From assembly GCA_016840645.1 (NCBI GenBank), contig JAEORY010000167.1:1-8175 (forward strand): a stretch of 8,175 nt of DNA. The letters run 5' to 3'. Positions 6,764 through 8,175 of this stretch are shown here, piece by piece. The notes under the pieces were generated by a model. It had not been told where the DNA came from and searched no databases. It saw only the letters and a program-made list of their open reading frames with translations. The number at the start of each line of letters is the position of its first letter. Positions within the stretch are counted from its first letter, which is position 1. The position numbers were made by a program, and so were the translations under genes. This stretch comes from Candidatus Borrarchaeota archaeon (GTDB lineage: Archaea; Asgardarchaeota; Sifarchaeia; Borrarchaeales; Borrarchaeaceae).

Positions 6764-6771
6764 CATAAAAT

Positions 6772-8175
6772 CTGGCGCTAAATCTTGAGGAATTATCTGG
6801 AGCAGTTCTAGTAATTGGTGGAGGAATTACTGGTATTCAAGCGTCATTAGATATAGCTGATCAAGGCTTTAAGGTCTATTTAGTCGAGAGGACACCAAGT
6901 ATTGGTGGACATATGGCGCAGTTAGATAAAACCTTTCCTACAAATGATTGTAGTATCTGTATCGAAGCTCCAAAGATGCTTGATGCCTTAAGGCATCCAA
7001 ATATTGAACTTCTGACATATTCTGAAGTCAAAGAAGTGAAAGGGGCCGCTGGAAATTTTACTGTAAAAATACTAAAGAAACCACGTTATGTGAAAGAGGA
7101 TTTATGTAACTCTTGTGGCGAATGCGAAATAGTTTGCATAGTAAAAGTTCCTAGCGAGTTTGATGTGGGAATTGCACAACGAAAAGCAATATATCGCCCT
7201 TTTAATCAAGCTGTTCCTAATATTTTCACGGTGGATATGGATGCATGCAAGAAATTTGGTGGGGGATGCCGTGATTGCATTGCCGTCTGCGAAAAGGAAG
7301 GACCCAATGCTGTAGACTTCTGGCAAAAAGAAGAGGTAATTGAGGTTAGGGTCGGAAGTATAGTAGTAGCAACAGGCTACAAACTTCTAGAGCCTATCGA
7401 AAAATACGGTTATGGTATTTACAAAAATGTACTTTTGTCTCTACAATACGAAAGATTGCTTAGCGCATCAGGTCCAACAGGCGGCCATCTAGTGAGACCC
7501 TCAGATGAGAAAGCCATTAAAAAAGTAGCATGGATACAATGCGTCCTATCTAGGAATGTAAGAAAAGGAAAGGTATACTGTTCGAAAATTTGCTGTATGT
7601 ATTCTGCAAAAGAAGCCATCCTCACTACAGAACACGAAACAGACGCAGAAACCTACATCTTTTACATCGATCGAAGGTCCTACGGCAAAGGATATGAAGA
7701 ATATCGTAAAAGGGCGGAGGAAAGGTATAAAGTAAAATATATTCGAAGTATACCTGGAGAAGTTTCAGAGGATTATGAAACTGGAGATATATTGATTAGA
7801 TATGAAAATATCGATACGAACATTATTGAAACACTGCGAGTAGATCTATTGATTCTATGTCCTCCTATTGTGCCAAATGATGGGAATACCGAACTTGCAG
7901 AAATGCTGGGGATCGAACTTGATGAAGATGGGTTCTTTAAGGCGGTAGATCCTTCAAGGCTTTTTGAAACCAATAAAAAGGGTATATATCTTTGTGGTGC
8001 ATGTCAGGGGCCGATAGACATCTCAGATGCCGTAGTGCAGGCGAGTGCTGCTGCTGCTAAGGCTGTAATTCCCTTAAAAGATGTGAGGGGCATAGAAACC
8101 AAAGAGCTCGAGTTGCCGCCAGAGATTGAGATTGATTTAACAGAGACACCACGGATAGGTGTATTCGTTTGTCAT
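6772..8175 (+). CDS. hdrA: HdrA-type flavin/iron-sulfur electron-transfer subunit, long two-module form, 3' partial
   Basis: HdrA-like FAD/Fe-S protein, the flavin-bearing subunit of heterodisulfide-reductase-type complexes that can bifurcate electrons. 468 residues are visible, open without stops, and the gene continues past the window. Residues counted from CTG 6772: FAD Rossmann motif VLVIGGGITGIQ (12-23), KVYLVER, IGGHMAQLDKTFPTND with CSIC (60-63), a [4Fe-4S] ferredoxin set C112-C115-C118-C122, a second set C159-C166-C169-C173, ATGY (200-203), LLSASGPTGGHLVRPSD (229-245), YCSKICCMYSAKEAI (269-283), YGKGYEEY (304-311), and GPIDISDAVVQASAAAAKA (413-431). The window ends in RIGVFVCH, which in this family opens the CHCG-containing module of a second HdrA part, so the whole protein should be about twice this length, as in long HdrA of sulfate reducers and some archaea. 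C122 is followed by Ile where Pro is usual. The start is at CTG: the first in-frame ATG (Met48) would delete the flavin motif. Partner subunits (HdrB/C, MvhD, FrhB) are not in view. Confidence 0.9.
   Translation, partial: MALNLEELSGAVLVIGGGITGIQASLDIADQGFKVYLVERTPSIGGHMAQLDKTFPTNDCSICIEAPKMLDALRHPNIELLTYSEVKEVKGAAGNFTVKILKKPRYVKEDLCNSCGECEIVCIVKVPSEFDVGIAQRKAIYRPFNQAVPNIFTVDMDACKKFGGGCRDCIAVCEKEGPNAVDFWQKEEVIEVRVGSIVVATGYKLLEPIEKYGYGIYKNVLLSLQYERLLSASGPTGGHLVRPSDEKAIKKVAWIQCVLSRNVRKGKVYCSKICCMYSAKEAILTTEHETDAETYIFYIDRRSYGKGYEEYRKRAEERYKVKYIRSIPGEVSEDYETGDILIRYENIDTNIIETLRVDLLILCPPIVPNDGNTELAEMLGIELDEDGFFKAVDPSRLFETNKKGIYLCGACQGPIDISDAVVQASAAAAKAVIPLKDVRGIETKELELPPEIEIDLTETPRIGVFVCH

Larger units (their letters stand above)
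6606..6771 (+). promoter_or_regulatory. E2-HdrA intergenic region with palindrome and TATA-like box
   Basis: A 166-bp AT-rich gap. It contains a perfect 12-bp palindrome ATCCTTAAGGAT (6651-6662), and 8 bases later TAAATAAATA (6671-6680), a TATA-like stretch. A transcript from it would start near 6700 and leave a leader of about 70 bases before the HdrA ribosome site. This suggests that hdrA has its own promoter, perhaps with an operator just upstream of the box. No tRNA or other RNA gene is seen here. Confidence 0.4.

Noticed and set aside
7102..7973. Three minus-strand open frames of 66-74 codons across the 3' part
   Set aside because: They are antisense to the HdrA frame, which is open throughout and carries clear family motifs.
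6772..8175. Selenocysteine or pyrrolysine read-through in HdrA
   Set aside because: Some HdrA proteins contain selenocysteine, so I checked the frame; no in-frame TGA or TAG occurs and the cluster positions are all Cys.
6772..8175. The flavoprotein as the missing E3
   Set aside because: It has a Rossmann FAD fold but lacks the GGTCxNxGCxPSK redox-disulfide motif of dihydrolipoamide dehydrogenase and carries two ferredoxin cysteine sets, so it is HdrA.

Overview
This is an AT-rich window (roughly 40% G+C by eye), most likely from an archaeon. The evidence is a DEAD/DEAH helicase of the SftH/Hrq1/MrfA type, a PCC-domain (DUF296) protein, a 2-oxoacid dehydrogenase operon without E3, a long-form HdrA, archaeal TATA-like boxes, and the ends of an IS200/IS605-type element of the kind common in archaea. 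An anaerobic, uncultivated lineage fits HdrA best. The phylum cannot be fixed from this sequence, and an anaerobic bacterium is not strictly excluded.

Layout. Positions ~32-348 hold a gene-less IS200/IS605-type remnant. Two subterminal hairpins (44-63 and 321-340) share the same core and the same GCARGAAG box on their 5' side. The stretch before the right end reads like a decayed TnpB C-terminus, the region that encodes omega/reRNA in intact elements. A clean TATA-like box (107-116) stands in front of that stretch. Immediately downstream is a complete SF2 helicase (390-2675, +) with a C-terminal Cys cluster. It converges on a PCC/DUF296 protein (2707-3237, -). A divergent 126-bp intergenic region then leads into a plus-strand operon: E1 alpha (3364-4338), E1 beta (4352-5332) and lipoyl E2 (5397-6605) of a 2-oxoacid dehydrogenase complex. 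After a 166-bp gap with a 12-bp palindrome and a TATA-like box comes HdrA (6772 to beyond 8175), which has no ATG, GTG or TTG near its N-terminus and appears to start at CTG. It runs off the end just as a second HdrA-type module (IGVFVCH...) begins.

How the genes fit together. E1 alpha/beta would decarboxylate a 2-oxoacid (or cleave an acetoin-like substrate), and E2 would carry the acyl group on lipoate to CoA. The E3 that reoxidises dihydrolipoamide is not in the window. The next gene is instead a flavin and iron-sulfur electron-transfer protein of the HdrA family. Whether the two are functionally coupled is open. The helicase (DNA repair) and the PCC protein show no obvious link to this metabolism.

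The points most worth a second look are the element with its possible stand-alone omega-RNA, the way it may separate the helicase from its original promoter, the CTG start of HdrA, and the E3-less dehydrogenase next to a two-module HdrA.
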